Below are positions 1-7,295 of a stretch of 64,000 nucleotides of DNA, piece by piece. The translations under genes were made by a program, and so were the position numbers. The stretch's first letter is position 1; every line of letters begins with the position of its first letter. Source of the DNA: Paenibacillus sp. MAHUQ-63 (GTDB taxonomy: Bacteria; Bacillota; Bacilli; Paenibacillales; NBRC-103111); the NCBI RefSeq assembly GCF_028765165.1, contig NZ_JARADB010000004.1, positions 248,001 to 312,000 on the forward strand, given 5' to 3'. Under the pieces are notes generated by a model, which did not search any database, was not told the origin of the DNA, and saw nothing but the letters and a program-made list of their open reading frames with translations.

Positions 1-201
1 TCGTATCTTCAGCAGTATGAGATTATTGTGCACAAATTTAAATGTCCAAATGTCAGTGTGGAACTGTCCAGTTATGTTTGGGACCAGGACAAGACCGGGC
101 GCTTCTTAAACAGGCCGATTGATGATTTTAACCATGCTATGGATGCTCTGCGCTATGCCATGGAACAGATCCGAAAAGGATCGGGTATTTCTTTTGATTA
201 A
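1..201 (+). CDS. phage terminase large subunit, 3' end only
   Basis: This open frame enters the window from the left and ends with TAA at 199-201, giving 66 residues. The segment NHAMDALRYAME near the end is typical of the C-terminal nuclease domain of PBSX/SPP1-type terminase large subunits, the motor that cuts and packages phage DNA. The upstream ATPase domain lies outside the window, so it cannot be judged whether the gene is whole. The next phage gene, a portal, follows 15 bases later, which is the usual terminase-portal order. The portal is broken, so this gene probably belongs to a defective prophage. Confidence 0.75.
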   Translation, partial: SYLQQYEIIVHKFKCPNVSVELSSYVWDQDKTGRFLNRPIDDFNHAMDALRYAMEQIRKGSGISFD

Positions 202-215
202 TTATAGCGAAGTGA

Positions 216-1472
216 GTGAGAATTGACTCCAGAAATGCAGACTATTGCAGCCATTCTCCGAGCCGACGCCATCGAAAGCTCGTTGATCAGAAGGTAGGCT
301 ATCTGCTTAGTAAGCCACTCAGCATTCCTGAAAATACAGCCTATGAAGACTTGTTAAAGGATTTCTTTAATAAGTCTTTTTTGCGCCTATTGCAGTCTGT
401 TGGCCGTGAGGCAATAAACAAAAGGAAAAGCTTGGGTTCATATCTACTATAGTCCAACCGGCAAGCTATCTCTTAAAAGAATTCCTTCTGAGGAGTGTAT
501 TCCTCTCTGGCGCGATGCTGCACATACGGAGCTCGATGCACTTATACGTATTTATGAGGTTGAAGTGTACGAAGGTAAAACCAAGAAGGTCATCAAGAAG
601 ATTGAGTTTTGGGACACAGCAGGCGTGAAGAGATTCGTTCTTGATGGGGTAGGCATGACACCTGATATTGAAGCCGGCGATAGTGGTACCCACTTCACAC
701 TCGTTGAAGGAGAAGACAAACAAGTTCCTTTGAATTGGGAAAGGGTGCCATTTGTCTGCTTCAAATATCATGAGGACGAGCTAACGCTAGTGAAATTCGT
801 TCAGGCTTTGGTGGATGACTACGATCGAAAGAAAAGTGATAATTCCAATAATCTAGACGACTTACCAAACAGTGTCTATGTTATCAAGAACTATGATGGA
901 CAGGATCTAGGCGAGTTCCGGCGTAATCTTTCGGTGTTTCGTGCGGTTAAGGTAATGGATGATGGCGCCGTAGAAACACAATCTTTAGACATCGATACCG
1001 AAGCCTACAAGACTCATCAAGAAATGAACCGTAAGGATATTTACGAATTCGGACGCGGCGTCGATACGCAGTCTGACAAGTTTGGAAACAGCCCTAGTGG
1101 AATTGCCTTAAAGCTTCTTTATCAGGATTTGGACCTGGACGCTAACGATATTGAAACGGAATTTCAGGCGAGCCTCGAGCAGCTGCGATGGTTTATTGAC
1201 ACTCACCTTGCTAATAGTGGTTTGGGGGACTCTCCGAGGAGTCGGTTGATTTCATTTTAAACCGTGACATTCTCATCAATGAAATGGATACCATCACTAA
1301 TGCGAAGAACAGCGTAGGTGTGATTTCAGAAGAGACCATTGTAGCTAATCATCCATGGGTGACGAATGCTCAGGACGAAATGAAGAGATTGGAATCCGAT
1401 CGGATGAAAGCAATGGATGATCTTGCCTATGAAGCAGTTCAAGACGGTATTCTCCGATGGTCTAGAGCATAA
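216..1472 (+). pseudogene. SPP1 gp6-like phage portal protein, frameshifted twice
   Basis: Three reading frames together spell a portal protein, the ring through which phage DNA enters the head. Frame one (216-about 424) contains HRKLVDQKVGYLLSKP. The frame then shifts by one base in an A-rich run near 420-426, and continues as GKAWVHIYY and RIPSEECIPLW through 565-1225. A second shift near 1225-1235 leads to FILNRDILINE and then NSVGVISEETIVANHPW, ending at 1472. All three parts match the SPP1 gp6 family in the right order. The N-terminus is short by roughly 50-60 residues compared with the family. The coordinates cover all fragments. Sequencing error at both sites is possible, but the truncated N-terminus and the scar just downstream favour real decay. 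Confidence 0.78.
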
Positions 1473-1560
1473 GAACGCCTTGATTGGGCGATTTTGGGCA
1501 ATGAAGGCTGCCGTACTAGCAGCATCGTCTATTGAGGAAGTTGAGGGGATTGTATGGTGA
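1450..1560 (+). pseudogene. relic of a phage tail-region gene (deletion scar)
   Basis: In a frame different from the portal, the sequence reads ALIGRFWAMKAAVLAASSIEE and stops with TGA at 1558-1560, overlapping the start of the next gene. There is no start codon or ribosome site of its own. The alanine-rich ending resembles the C-termini of small proteins found near tail fibres and holins in Bacillales prophages. I infer that a large deletion joined the portal gene to the tail end of the structural cluster here. The family assignment is a guess from pattern. Confidence 0.35.
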
Positions 1561-2075
1561 ATTTACAACCATGTGATGTGATATTCGTCAAACGTCGTCG
1601 TGATCCAACTTTAGAAGATAGATTAATCGGTAAGCTTGTCAAATGGGCTACGAAGAGTGAATACTCTCACGTAGCCTATTTAGTATGTCCGGGCGTCACT
1701 TTTGAAGTTAACCCATTTCAGCGTGCAGGTTATGGTTCGCTTTATGAGTATGCAGAATTCGAAGTAAAACGACTTATGTTTAGCCAGGAAGTACGAGATA
1801 GAATTCTCAGAAGAATCCAAGAAACCGAAGGAAGTAAATATGGATGGGGAGAGGTGTTCGCGCTTCTGTTAAGAAAGAGGCTAGGGGTACCGGTATTTTA
1901 CGATAATTCAAAAGCATTTGAATGTGCTGAGGAATTATCTAAAGCTGTCTACGAAGAAACTGGCATCCGAATAATTGATCAATCAACAGGGGACGTGAGT
2001 CCTCAGGATTTATGGGATTCGCTGTTTTTAGAAAAAGTGAGAAGTGAGTTGGAGGTAGTAAGTACAGAGAATTGA
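1554..2075 (+). CDS. YiiX-like permuted papain-fold (NlpC/P60-type) hydrolase, phage-associated
   Basis: The 173-residue protein has the layout of circularly permuted papain-like enzymes. DVIFVKRR opens the first strand, a histidine follows in SHVAYLV (about residues 39-45), and a cysteine sits later in FECAEEL (about residue 123). In the permuted NlpC/P60 and YiiX families the His comes before the catalytic Cys, as here. Members cleave amide or ester bonds in peptidoglycan or lipids, but the substrate here is unknown. There is no signal peptide. The gene lies just upstream of holin and endolysin genes, so a role in lysis or host modification is possible. ATG 1554 is preceded by GAGGGGAT and overlaps the stop of the upstream relic. 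Confidence 0.62.
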   Translation: MVNLQPCDVIFVKRRRDPTLEDRLIGKLVKWATKSEYSHVAYLVCPGVTFEVNPFQRAGYGSLYEYAEFEVKRLMFSQEVRDRILRRIQETEGSKYGWGEVFALLLRKRLGVPVFYDNSKAFECAEELSKAVYEETGIRIIDQSTGDVSPQDLWDSLFLEKVRSELEVVSTEN

Positions 2076-2135
2076 TACACCCGACATCCAGATTTACATC
2101 AAACAAGCCTACTGAAGGTAGAGAGAGGTAAATAT

Positions 2136-2594
2136 ATGTCTACTAAATTTATTCTATCCACTATTACATCTGCAGCATTTGGTGCAACCGGTAAGGAGTC
2201 AGTTTTTGGGAGTGTTGTTGCCGCCGCAGGTACGTTTATTGCTGCTGCAATGGGAGGCTGGGATATTGCGATCCAACTCCTTGTTTACTTGATGGTTGCT
2301 GATTATGTATCCGGGGTTCTGGGAGCTATTAAAGGAAAAAAAGTGAACAGCGATATCATGTTTTGGGGTGGGATTCGTAAAGGGATTGTTCTGCTCGTTG
2401 TATTATTAGCAGTGCAACTTGATCAGTTTATTGGTGGAGATGCACCGATTTTCAGAACTTTGGCTATTTATTTTTATGCCGGCCGTGAAGGTTTATCTCT
2501 AATTGAAAACTTCGGTACACTAGGTGTTCCATGGCCGCCAGCTATCCAAAACATGCTTGAGCAGTTGAAACAGAAAGGTGATGGTCAGAAATGA
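2136..2594 (+). CDS. phage holin, holin_4/TcdE-like family
   Basis: The 152-residue protein has three to four hydrophobic helices. The segment VADYVSGVLGAIKGKKVNS is typical of the phage_holin_4_1 (Cp-1/TcdE) family, as is a later KGIVLLVVLLAV membrane segment. Holins form pores in the cytoplasmic membrane that let endolysin reach the wall at the end of infection. The ribosome site GAGAGAGG lies before ATG 2136. The stop overlaps the start of the endolysin gene by four bases (ATGA), so the two are probably translated together. The length is typical of the family and the frame is intact. Confidence 0.88.
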   Translation: MSTKFILSTITSAAFGATGKESVFGSVVAAAGTFIAAAMGGWDIAIQLLVYLMVADYVSGVLGAIKGKKVNSDIMFWGGIRKGIVLLVVLLAVQLDQFIGGDAPIFRTLAIYFYAGREGLSLIENFGTLGVPWPPAIQNMLEQLKQKGDGQK

Positions 2595-3298
2595 CCAAAC
2601 AAAGTTTCATTGAGCAAATTGCGCCTGCAGCAGTCGAAGACATGATAAAAACTGGTGTACTTGCGAGCATCACCATAGCACAAGCATGCTTAGAAAGCGC
2701 ATGGGGGCAGTTGGCCCCCGGTAATAATCTGTTTGGCATTAAAGGTAGTGGCACTACTCAAACCACACAAGAGTTTATTAATGGGAAATGGGTTACCATC
2801 GAGGCTGGTTTCCGTGTATACAATGACTGGATTGGTAGCATAAAGGATCATTCTGAATTTCTCTTGCAAAATTCTCGATATCGGAAGGCGGGTTTCTTCG
2901 ATTGCTGTATTAAAGGAGATTACGCGGGAGCGGCACGTGCATTACAATCTGCTGGCTATGCAACCGATCCGCAGTATGCTGCGAAGCTGATAGGAATAAT
3001 TGAAAACACTAACTTAAATACATACGACCAGGAGGCTTATTATATGAAGGAAGTCATTCAGAAATTACAAAATCAGATATCTGCGCTCGAAAGTATGCAG
3101 TTGACGTTGCTTAAAACTGCAGAGGCACACATAGAAAAGATCAACGCTCTTGAAAAGATTGCGAATATGCCCGTTCCTGATTGGGCCGAAAGGGCCGTTG
3201 CTACAGCTGTACATTGCGGGCTAATCGATTCTCCAGAAGGACGCAGCCACGACTTTTACAGTCTGCTTACTATAATTTATCGCAAAGGACTTTTTTAG
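2591..3298 (+). CDS. phage endolysin, mannosyl-glycoprotein endo-beta-N-acetylglucosaminidase (GH73)
   Basis: The N-terminal 145 residues match GH73 (FlgJ/LytG-type) glucosaminidases. ITIAQACLESAWG carries the catalytic Glu, NNLFGIKG follows, and GYATDPQYAAKLI is the usual end of the domain. The enzyme cuts the glycan chain of peptidoglycan. A short coiled coil of about 35 residues and a C-terminal segment containing DWAERAVATAVHCGLI follow. That last part resembles the substrate-binding tail of Paenibacillus phage lysins. There is no signal peptide, consistent with release through the upstream holin. The gene appears intact although the portal gene of the same prophage is broken. Confidence 0.87.
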   Translation: MTKQSFIEQIAPAAVEDMIKTGVLASITIAQACLESAWGQLAPGNNLFGIKGSGTTQTTQEFINGKWVTIEAGFRVYNDWIGSIKDHSEFLLQNSRYRKAGFFDCCIKGDYAGAARALQSAGYATDPQYAAKLIGIIENTNLNTYDQEAYYMKEVIQKLQNQISALESMQLTLLKTAEAHIEKINALEKIANMPVPDWAERAVATAVHCGLIDSPEGRSHDFYSLLTIIYRKGLF

Positions 3299-3316
3299 GT
3301 GATAAAAGTCCTCTTT
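3286..3316 (+). terminator. Rho-independent terminator after endolysin
   Basis: AGGACTTTT (3286-3294) pairs with AAAAGTCCT (3304-3312), with a 9-base loop followed by CTTTCTTC. The stem contains the endolysin stop codon. It ends the lysis module. Confidence 0.7.
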
Positions 3317-3364
3317 CTTCAATGAATGAGGGCTTTTATTTATTTTAAAAGTTTGGCAATTACA

Positions 3365-4147
3365 TTATCCGGTCACACGATTCACAATTTTTACAACAGC
3401 ATCTCTCGTTAACTTACTTCCGCCTGCAGCGATGAGGTTGACTGTAGCATGGGCTAACGCTAATGGTACCTTGCAAAATTTTAACGCTGGACCATCCTTC
3501 AGGTCTGCGATATAAGAGTCGGCGGTTTGTAAATTTCGGCATGTGTACTGTTGCATTTCCTTAAATCCCCAGCCATCAGGAAAGAAGTCAACGCCACGGT
3601 TAAGATCCTCAACTCTATTTCGGAGGATGTTTACCGCTTGTAATCCTCTCCCGAATGCAATCGCCTTCATTAAATCAGATTGCGTTCCGTCATGCCATAA
3701 CCAAAGTTCTGATAACATTTCTCCAACCATACCAGCCACGCTATAGGTATATCGGTCCAGATCCTCTTCTGTATGAATGTTCCACCCGTTGTGAACCCAT
3801 TCAGCCATATGTAACGCCATCTTTGCGATGTAATGATATACGATTGGGGCCCCGGAGGTCGGACAAAGAAGCGCCCATTCATCAAGTTGCATCGTAACTG
3901 CCGGTAATTCCGTCCGATAAGGAGATAGAATTTTTTGTGTTGCTTCCTTAATATCCGGGGATGTAAATGCTTCGTTTATTCCAATAAGTAATTCCATCTT
4001 CAATTCGTCTGTGAGTTCATTATGATCCTCGATTTCGTCTATTGCCCGCATACAAAGATAGGCAGATGCGACTGCCTCCTTTAGTCCAAAATCCAAGTTA
4101 CTTATTGGTATATAAAAAGTACGACTCGTTTTCTTTAACATGGTCAT
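3365..4147 (-). CDS. squalene/phytoene synthase family protein
   Basis: The 260-residue protein belongs to the trans-isoprenyl diphosphate synthase head-to-head group. The first Asp-rich motif is seen in AIDEIED (D37 to D41). The second region reads NILRNRVED at residues 173-181, where most squalene and phytoene synthases have NxxRDxxED, so one Asp is replaced by Asn. Family members join two C15 or C20 diphosphates. Some Bacillales relatives, such as YisP, act as phosphatases instead, so the reaction is uncertain. The gene is alone, with no desaturase or hopanoid genes beside it. ATG 4147 has no ribosome site. A strong GGAGGG lies 20-35 bases further upstream, so the real start may be an in-frame ATT at 4172-4174, which would add nine residues. 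Confidence 0.8.
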   Translation of the reverse strand: MTMLKKTSRTFYIPISNLDFGLKEAVASAYLCMRAIDEIEDHNELTDELKMELLIGINEAFTSPDIKEATQKILSPYRTELPAVTMQLDEWALLCPTSGAPIVYHYIAKMALHMAEWVHNGWNIHTEEDLDRYTYSVAGMVGEMLSELWLWHDGTQSDLMKAIAFGRGLQAVNILRNRVEDLNRGVDFFPDGWGFKEMQQYTCRNLQTADSYIADLKDGPALKFCKVPLALAHATVNLIAAGGSKLTRDAVVKIVNRVTG

Positions 4148-4155
4148 TGCTTCAT

Positions 4156-4293
4156 TCAGGGCGACGTTATTAATGAGTATCCCTCCAAGTAATAGATAAG
4201 GTTTAAATTATTCATGGCTTGCGTTGTTCCAAAGATACTTACATGTGCTTTGAAACGCCGGTGTTTGTTATCTAAGTTTTTAAAGTTATCCAT
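4156..4293 (-). pseudogene. 45-codon ORF, probable truncated hypothetical protein
   Basis: This frame starts at ATG 4293 behind AAGGATG and encodes RRFKAHVSIFGTTQ near its N-terminus. I recognise that stretch from the start of longer conserved Bacillales hypothetical proteins, in which HLRNP usually follows GTTQ. Here the similarity ends at GTTQ and an unrelated short tail runs to TGA at 4156-4158. I read it as a gene cut down to its first third. It may still be translated and could couple to the downstream synthase gene, because it covers that gene's ribosome site. The family match is from memory only. Confidence 0.4.
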
Positions 4294-4497
4294 AGAAACA
4301 TCCTTGTGATCGAATATAAAGTGATACAACTAAGTATTACCATTTCGTGTAAATTAAAATGGAAATACAGTTAAAAAAGAACTCGTTGATTTATTAACTG
4401 AACATGGAGGAAGGTTAAACTAAATATATAATAACGAACGAGTAAATATACAACACACTCCTAATAAAATCGTCTATACTTAGAAGGAAGGGAGGTC
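4208..4497. other. intergenic region, AT-rich
   Basis: Apart from the 45-codon ORF on the minus strand and the ribosome site of the next gene (AAGGAAGGGAGG at about 4483-4494), I see no coding or structured element. It is strongly AT-rich, with several TATAAT-like strings, so a promoter cannot be placed with confidence. Confidence 0.5.
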
Positions 4498-4683
4498 GTG
4501 ATTTTGAACAGTTATTTTTGTTTTCAGTGCAATATGGTGCATGTACGATCTCTTATGCCAAACGAAACAATCTTTAAAACTGGATTCAGTTATGTAAACT
4601 TAAGTTTGCTTCATGCAGGCATATGTAATAGGCAAAATGATATTTACCAACAGAGAATTAAACGATATACAACTCATCCCTGA
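4498..4683 (+). CDS. small Cys-containing protein of unknown function
   Basis: A 61-residue frame starts at GTG 4498 directly behind a strong ribosome site (AAGGAAGGGAGG) and is followed by a good terminator, which together argue that it is expressed. Near the N-terminus there is CFQC (residues 8-11) and another Cys occurs near residue 43. I do not recognise the protein. It has no clear membrane helix or signal peptide. The CxxC pair could bind metal or be redox-active, but a single pair is weak evidence. The codon use is AT-rich like its neighbours. Confidence 0.45.
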   Translation: MILNSYFCFQCNMVHVRSLMPNETIFKTGFSYVNLSLLHAGICNRQNDIYQQRIKRYTTHP

Positions 4684-4699
4684 ATTAAAAACAGATTTT

Positions 4700-4731
4700 A
4701 AAAGCACAGACCTTTGCGTCAGTGCTTTTTT
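4700..4731 (+). terminator. Rho-independent terminator
   Basis: AAAAGCAC (4700-4707) pairs with GTGCTTTT (4722-4729). An inner GAC/GTC pair is separated from the main stem by an A-A mismatch, and the loop is CTTTGC. The stem runs into a T tract. It ends the small gene at 4498-4683. Confidence 0.8.
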
Positions 4732-4850
4732 GGGTTAACTTAAGATGTTGTATTTGATATACGATCATTTGTTTTAATGAACAGCTTTAACAGATAGGTT
4801 ACTGCCCTCATGTGCTTAAAGAATCAACTTCGTACTGATTATACTATTGT

Positions 4851-4879
4851 GTATAAGTATCAGTATTTTGAAAATAATA
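4851..4879 (+). promoter_or_regulatory. candidate sigma-G promoter
   Basis: GTATA (4851-4855), a 17-base spacer and AATAATA (4873-4879) match the known sigma-G pattern GHATR-N17/18-CATWHTA, with one mismatch in the -10. The leader would be short, about 16 bases, and would carry the ribosome site. Three neighbouring genes show similar matches, but the motif is degenerate and the DNA is AT-rich. Confidence 0.4.
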
Positions 4880-4901
4880 ACTCCGGTGAGGGGGGTATTT
4901 C

Positions 4902-5456
4902 ATGGATAAAAGAGACATCGTTGAACTTATAGATAATAATGTCAATCAAGTTCAATTACTAATTCATGAAAGAGTACACATCTGGCAAGAGTATGTTCTC
5001 TTTTCAGGCTTATGGTGGTTGGGTGTATTCTTAAGTATTATTCCTTGGATAGTTTGGTTCTTGGTACGAAATAAACATAGTACTGATCGTATTCTATACG
5101 CTGGATTTTTCGTCATGGTCATCTCACTTATTTTAGACATACTTGGCGATCAGTTAGGGTTTTGGCACTACAGATTCAATGTTATTCCAGTCCTTCCAAC
5201 TTATTTCCCATGGGATGTAACTCTAATGCCTATAACGATAATGTTTCTTATACAAGTAAAACCTAGAGCGAATCCGTACCTTAAAGCAATATTGTTTGCG
5301 CTGCTTACTTCATACGTTGCAGAACCATTTATCACATGGCTTATGATTTATGAGCCGCTAATATGGAGATTTAGCTATTCAGTTCCAATTCAGTTTATAA
5401 TTTATTTATTTGCTAATTACATAAGTAGAAGAAATAAATATAAAGAATTGGCATGA
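4902..5456 (+). CDS. CBO0543 family integral membrane protein
   Basis: The 184-residue protein has five to six hydrophobic segments. The first begins at about residue 33, and later ones carry ISLILDILGDQLGFWHY and PWDVTLMPITIMFLIQ. This arrangement (a D-x-x-G turn, a WxY, then PxDxTLxP) is the signature of the CBO0543 family, multi-pass proteins of unknown function common in endospore formers. The first 30 residues are polar and cytoplasmic-looking. The start ATG 4902 follows GTGAGGGGGG. A second, more distant member lies at 8144-8644. A role in the forespore or spore membrane is an inference from the candidate promoter and from the family's distribution. Confidence 0.75.
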   Translation: MDKRDIVELIDNNVNQVQLLIHERVHIWQEYVLFSGLWWLGVFLSIIPWIVWFLVRNKHSTDRILYAGFFVMVISLILDILGDQLGFWHYRFNVIPVLPTYFPWDVTLMPITIMFLIQVKPRANPYLKAILFALLTSYVAEPFITWLMIYEPLIWRFSYSVPIQFIIYLFANYISRRNKYKELA

Positions 5457-5484
5457 TGGCTCATGAATATTTCAATACTTAGAT

Positions 5485-5532
5485 ACCCCTTGACACATCC
5501 TCGCGTCCACACGCCAAGGTGTTTTTCTCTTT
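5485..5532 (+). terminator. Rho-independent terminator, imperfect stem
   Basis: ACCCCTTG (5485-5492) pairs with CAAGGTGT (5515-5522) with one mismatch, followed by TTTTCTCTTTC. It probably ends the CBO0543 gene at 4902-5456. Confidence 0.55.
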
Positions 5533-5668
5533 CTAATGGCCTATCGAAAAGCGTTTTCTATCCTTCTATGTATTTCAATAGTCAGATTAATGCATTAAGA
5601 ATAGGCTTTCTCCCTTTAACACAATACCAATAAACGGAATATAATATTGATGTAAGATTCCACCTCTA

Positions 5669-5710
5669 AGTCATTTAGCCGTTCCTGCGGGGCTAGATGA
5701 CTCTTTTTTA
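5669..5710 (+). terminator. strong Rho-independent terminator
   Basis: A 12-base stem is formed by AGTCATTTAGCC (5669-5680) and GGCTAGATGACT (5691-5702), with one wobble pair and a 10-base loop, followed by CTTTTTTA. No gene lies directly upstream. Confidence 0.8.
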
Positions 5711-5747
5711 TATCTTTACAATGCAATGTGTGCCATAATTTAAGTTG

Positions 5748-5779
5748 GCCTGGGGAAATATTGCTCCGGGCTTTTTTTA
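5748..5779 (+). terminator. Rho-independent terminator
   Basis: GCCTGGGG (5748-5755) pairs with CTCCGGGC (5764-5771), including wobble pairs, followed by seven T residues. It lies 38 bases after the previous hairpin, with no gene between them. Confidence 0.65.
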
Positions 5780-6001
5780 TTTGAATTCCAATAATCATCT
5801 AATAATCTGTTCAAAGGATTCACAAAGATGCGATGTTGTAACTACCGGTATGATCGACAGTTCATTTCGTTAACGATATTGAAAATGTTAGAAATAGATC
5901 AGGTCACTGTGACATAAGTTTGTCCCGATAAATTGGAAGCTTATTTTATCAGGTGTTTAAAACTATGGGTGAGCGAGAAATAACAACAAATTTTACATAT
6001 T

Positions 6002-6030
6002 GTATTTTCTCATTGGGGAGATTAATAGTA
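6002..6030 (+). promoter_or_regulatory. candidate forespore (sigma-G or sigma-F) promoter
   Basis: GTATT (6002-6006), a 17-base spacer and AATAGTA (6024-6030) resemble sigma-G elements with three mismatches overall. An overlapping reading, ACATA (5995-5999), 15 bases and GGGGAGATTA (6015-6024), fits the sigma-F pattern GYATA-N15/16-GGnnAnhnTR with one mismatch. Either would start a transcript about 35-45 bases before the gene at 6072. Confidence 0.4.
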
Positions 6031-6071
6031 GCTTTTACACCTTTTAACTCTAGAAAAGAGGACTATGTATT

Positions 6072-7064
6072 ATGAAATCAGTGCTCACAGGAACTGAAAT
6101 GGGGAAACTTTGGGCGACTTATATCGGAAACACAATGGGAAAGTGCGTGCTCAGTTATTATCTAAAGCATGTAGATGATCCCGAGATTAAAGCGGTTTTA
6201 GAATATGCATTAGATTTAAGCAATAATTATATCCAAACGATTAAGCTTTTCTTTAATCAAGCAGACTTTCCTATACCTACTGGGTTTACTGATAGTGACG
6301 TGGACTTGAAAGCGCCTCGTTTATTTATTGATGAGTTTTATCTTCATTATTTAAAGTATGCGAGCAAAGGGGGGATGAGTCTCTATTCAATTGCTGTTCC
6401 ATTAGTAACAAGAAGAGATATTCGGGATTTTTTTATCAAATGCGTTGAAGATACAATGAAATTGCAGTCCGTTGTTGCGGTGGTTTCAGAAAATAAGAAT
6501 GAGCTTATGAATTCGCCTGTGATTCAGCCCCCCGAAAAAGTTGATTTTGTTCATAGCCAAAAGTTTTTAGGCTCTTTTTTTCAAGAAGGTAGACCCCTAC
6601 AAGGATTGGAAATTGCGCATATCTTCGGAAATCTGAATAACGATATCACTAGTAAAGCACTTATCATTGGGTTTACTCAAGTAGCAAATGACAATAAGGT
6701 AAGAAAATTTCTAGAGCGCGGAAAGAATATTAATCAAAAGCACATCGAATTGTTAACAGAAAAATTGTCTCAAGATGGATTGCCTTCCCCGACACTTAAA
6801 GATCATTTGGTGACTTCTTCCACAATCTCGCCCTTTTCTGACAAGCTCATGGTTTTTCACAAAGTTGACATGTTCAATGTGAAAATTAGAGAATATGCCA
6901 ATGGCTTATCGCTAAACGGAAGAATAGATATTGGTGCTTTATTTTTGAAATGTCAATCGGAAGTAATGCTATATGTGGAAGATGGCGCAAATCTCATGAT
7001 TGACAACGGATGGTTGGAAAAACCACCAGAAGCAGTTGACCGTAGTAAACTCTTAAACAAATAA
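6072..7064 (+). CDS. DUF3231 family protein, two-domain form
   Basis: The 330-residue protein contains two copies of an all-helical domain of about 160 residues. The first copy contains LTGTEMGKLWATYIGNTMGK and the second GRPLQGLEIAHIFGNLNNDI, at equivalent positions. Each copy ends with a segment like FFIKCVEDTMKLQ or FLKCQSEVMLYVEDGANLMI. This is the DUF3231 family, a ferritin-like four-helix group of unknown function in Bacillales. There is no signal peptide and no classic iron-binding ExxH is obvious. The ribosome site AGAGGA lies 9 bases before ATG 6072. A single-domain relative is encoded convergently at 7296-7844. Confidence 0.82.
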   Translation: MKSVLTGTEMGKLWATYIGNTMGKCVLSYYLKHVDDPEIKAVLEYALDLSNNYIQTIKLFFNQADFPIPTGFTDSDVDLKAPRLFIDEFYLHYLKYASKGGMSLYSIAVPLVTRRDIRDFFIKCVEDTMKLQSVVAVVSENKNELMNSPVIQPPEKVDFVHSQKFLGSFFQEGRPLQGLEIAHIFGNLNNDITSKALIIGFTQVANDNKVRKFLERGKNINQKHIELLTEKLSQDGLPSPTLKDHLVTSSTISPFSDKLMVFHKVDMFNVKIREYANGLSLNGRIDIGALFLKCQSEVMLYVEDGANLMIDNGWLEKPPEAVDRSKLLNK

Positions 7065-7176
7065 ATTCTTAACCACAGAAACGTGTTCACTCGACTAATA
7101 GTTCAAACACTAAAGATCAAGATGATAACAAACCAAATCATGTGGTAAAAGAAGAAGAGATAAAGATAGTCGGATA

Positions 7177-7213
7177 ATAAAAAAGCCCAGGGGATGCCCA
7201 CGGGCTTTATTCT
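7177..7213. terminator. bidirectional terminator between convergent genes
   Basis: AAAGCCC (7182-7188) pairs with GGGCTTT (7202-7208), with an A run on the left and T-rich bases on the right, so it can act on both strands. It lies between the DUF3231 gene ending at 7064 and the convergent gene ending at 7296. Confidence 0.75.
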
Positions 7214-7295
7214 TCGTCCAATGCTTCCTATACAAGCTATTAGGAACAATTATGCTAATAACCCCCCCCAATATGCACTAGCTGTTAGTTGTTAC

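Larger units (their letters stand above)
5457..6001. other. long non-coding gap with three hairpin terminators
   Basis: No convincing gene lies here on either strand. It holds three consecutive T-tailed hairpins at 5485-5532, 5669-5710 and 5748-5779, listed separately. Stacked terminators without genes between them suggest that small genes have been lost or that short RNAs are made. AT content is high throughout. Confidence 0.6.

Noticed and set aside
5616-5798. Minus-strand 60-codon frame
   Set aside because: It is made up of the two terminator hairpins read backward and has no ribosome site.
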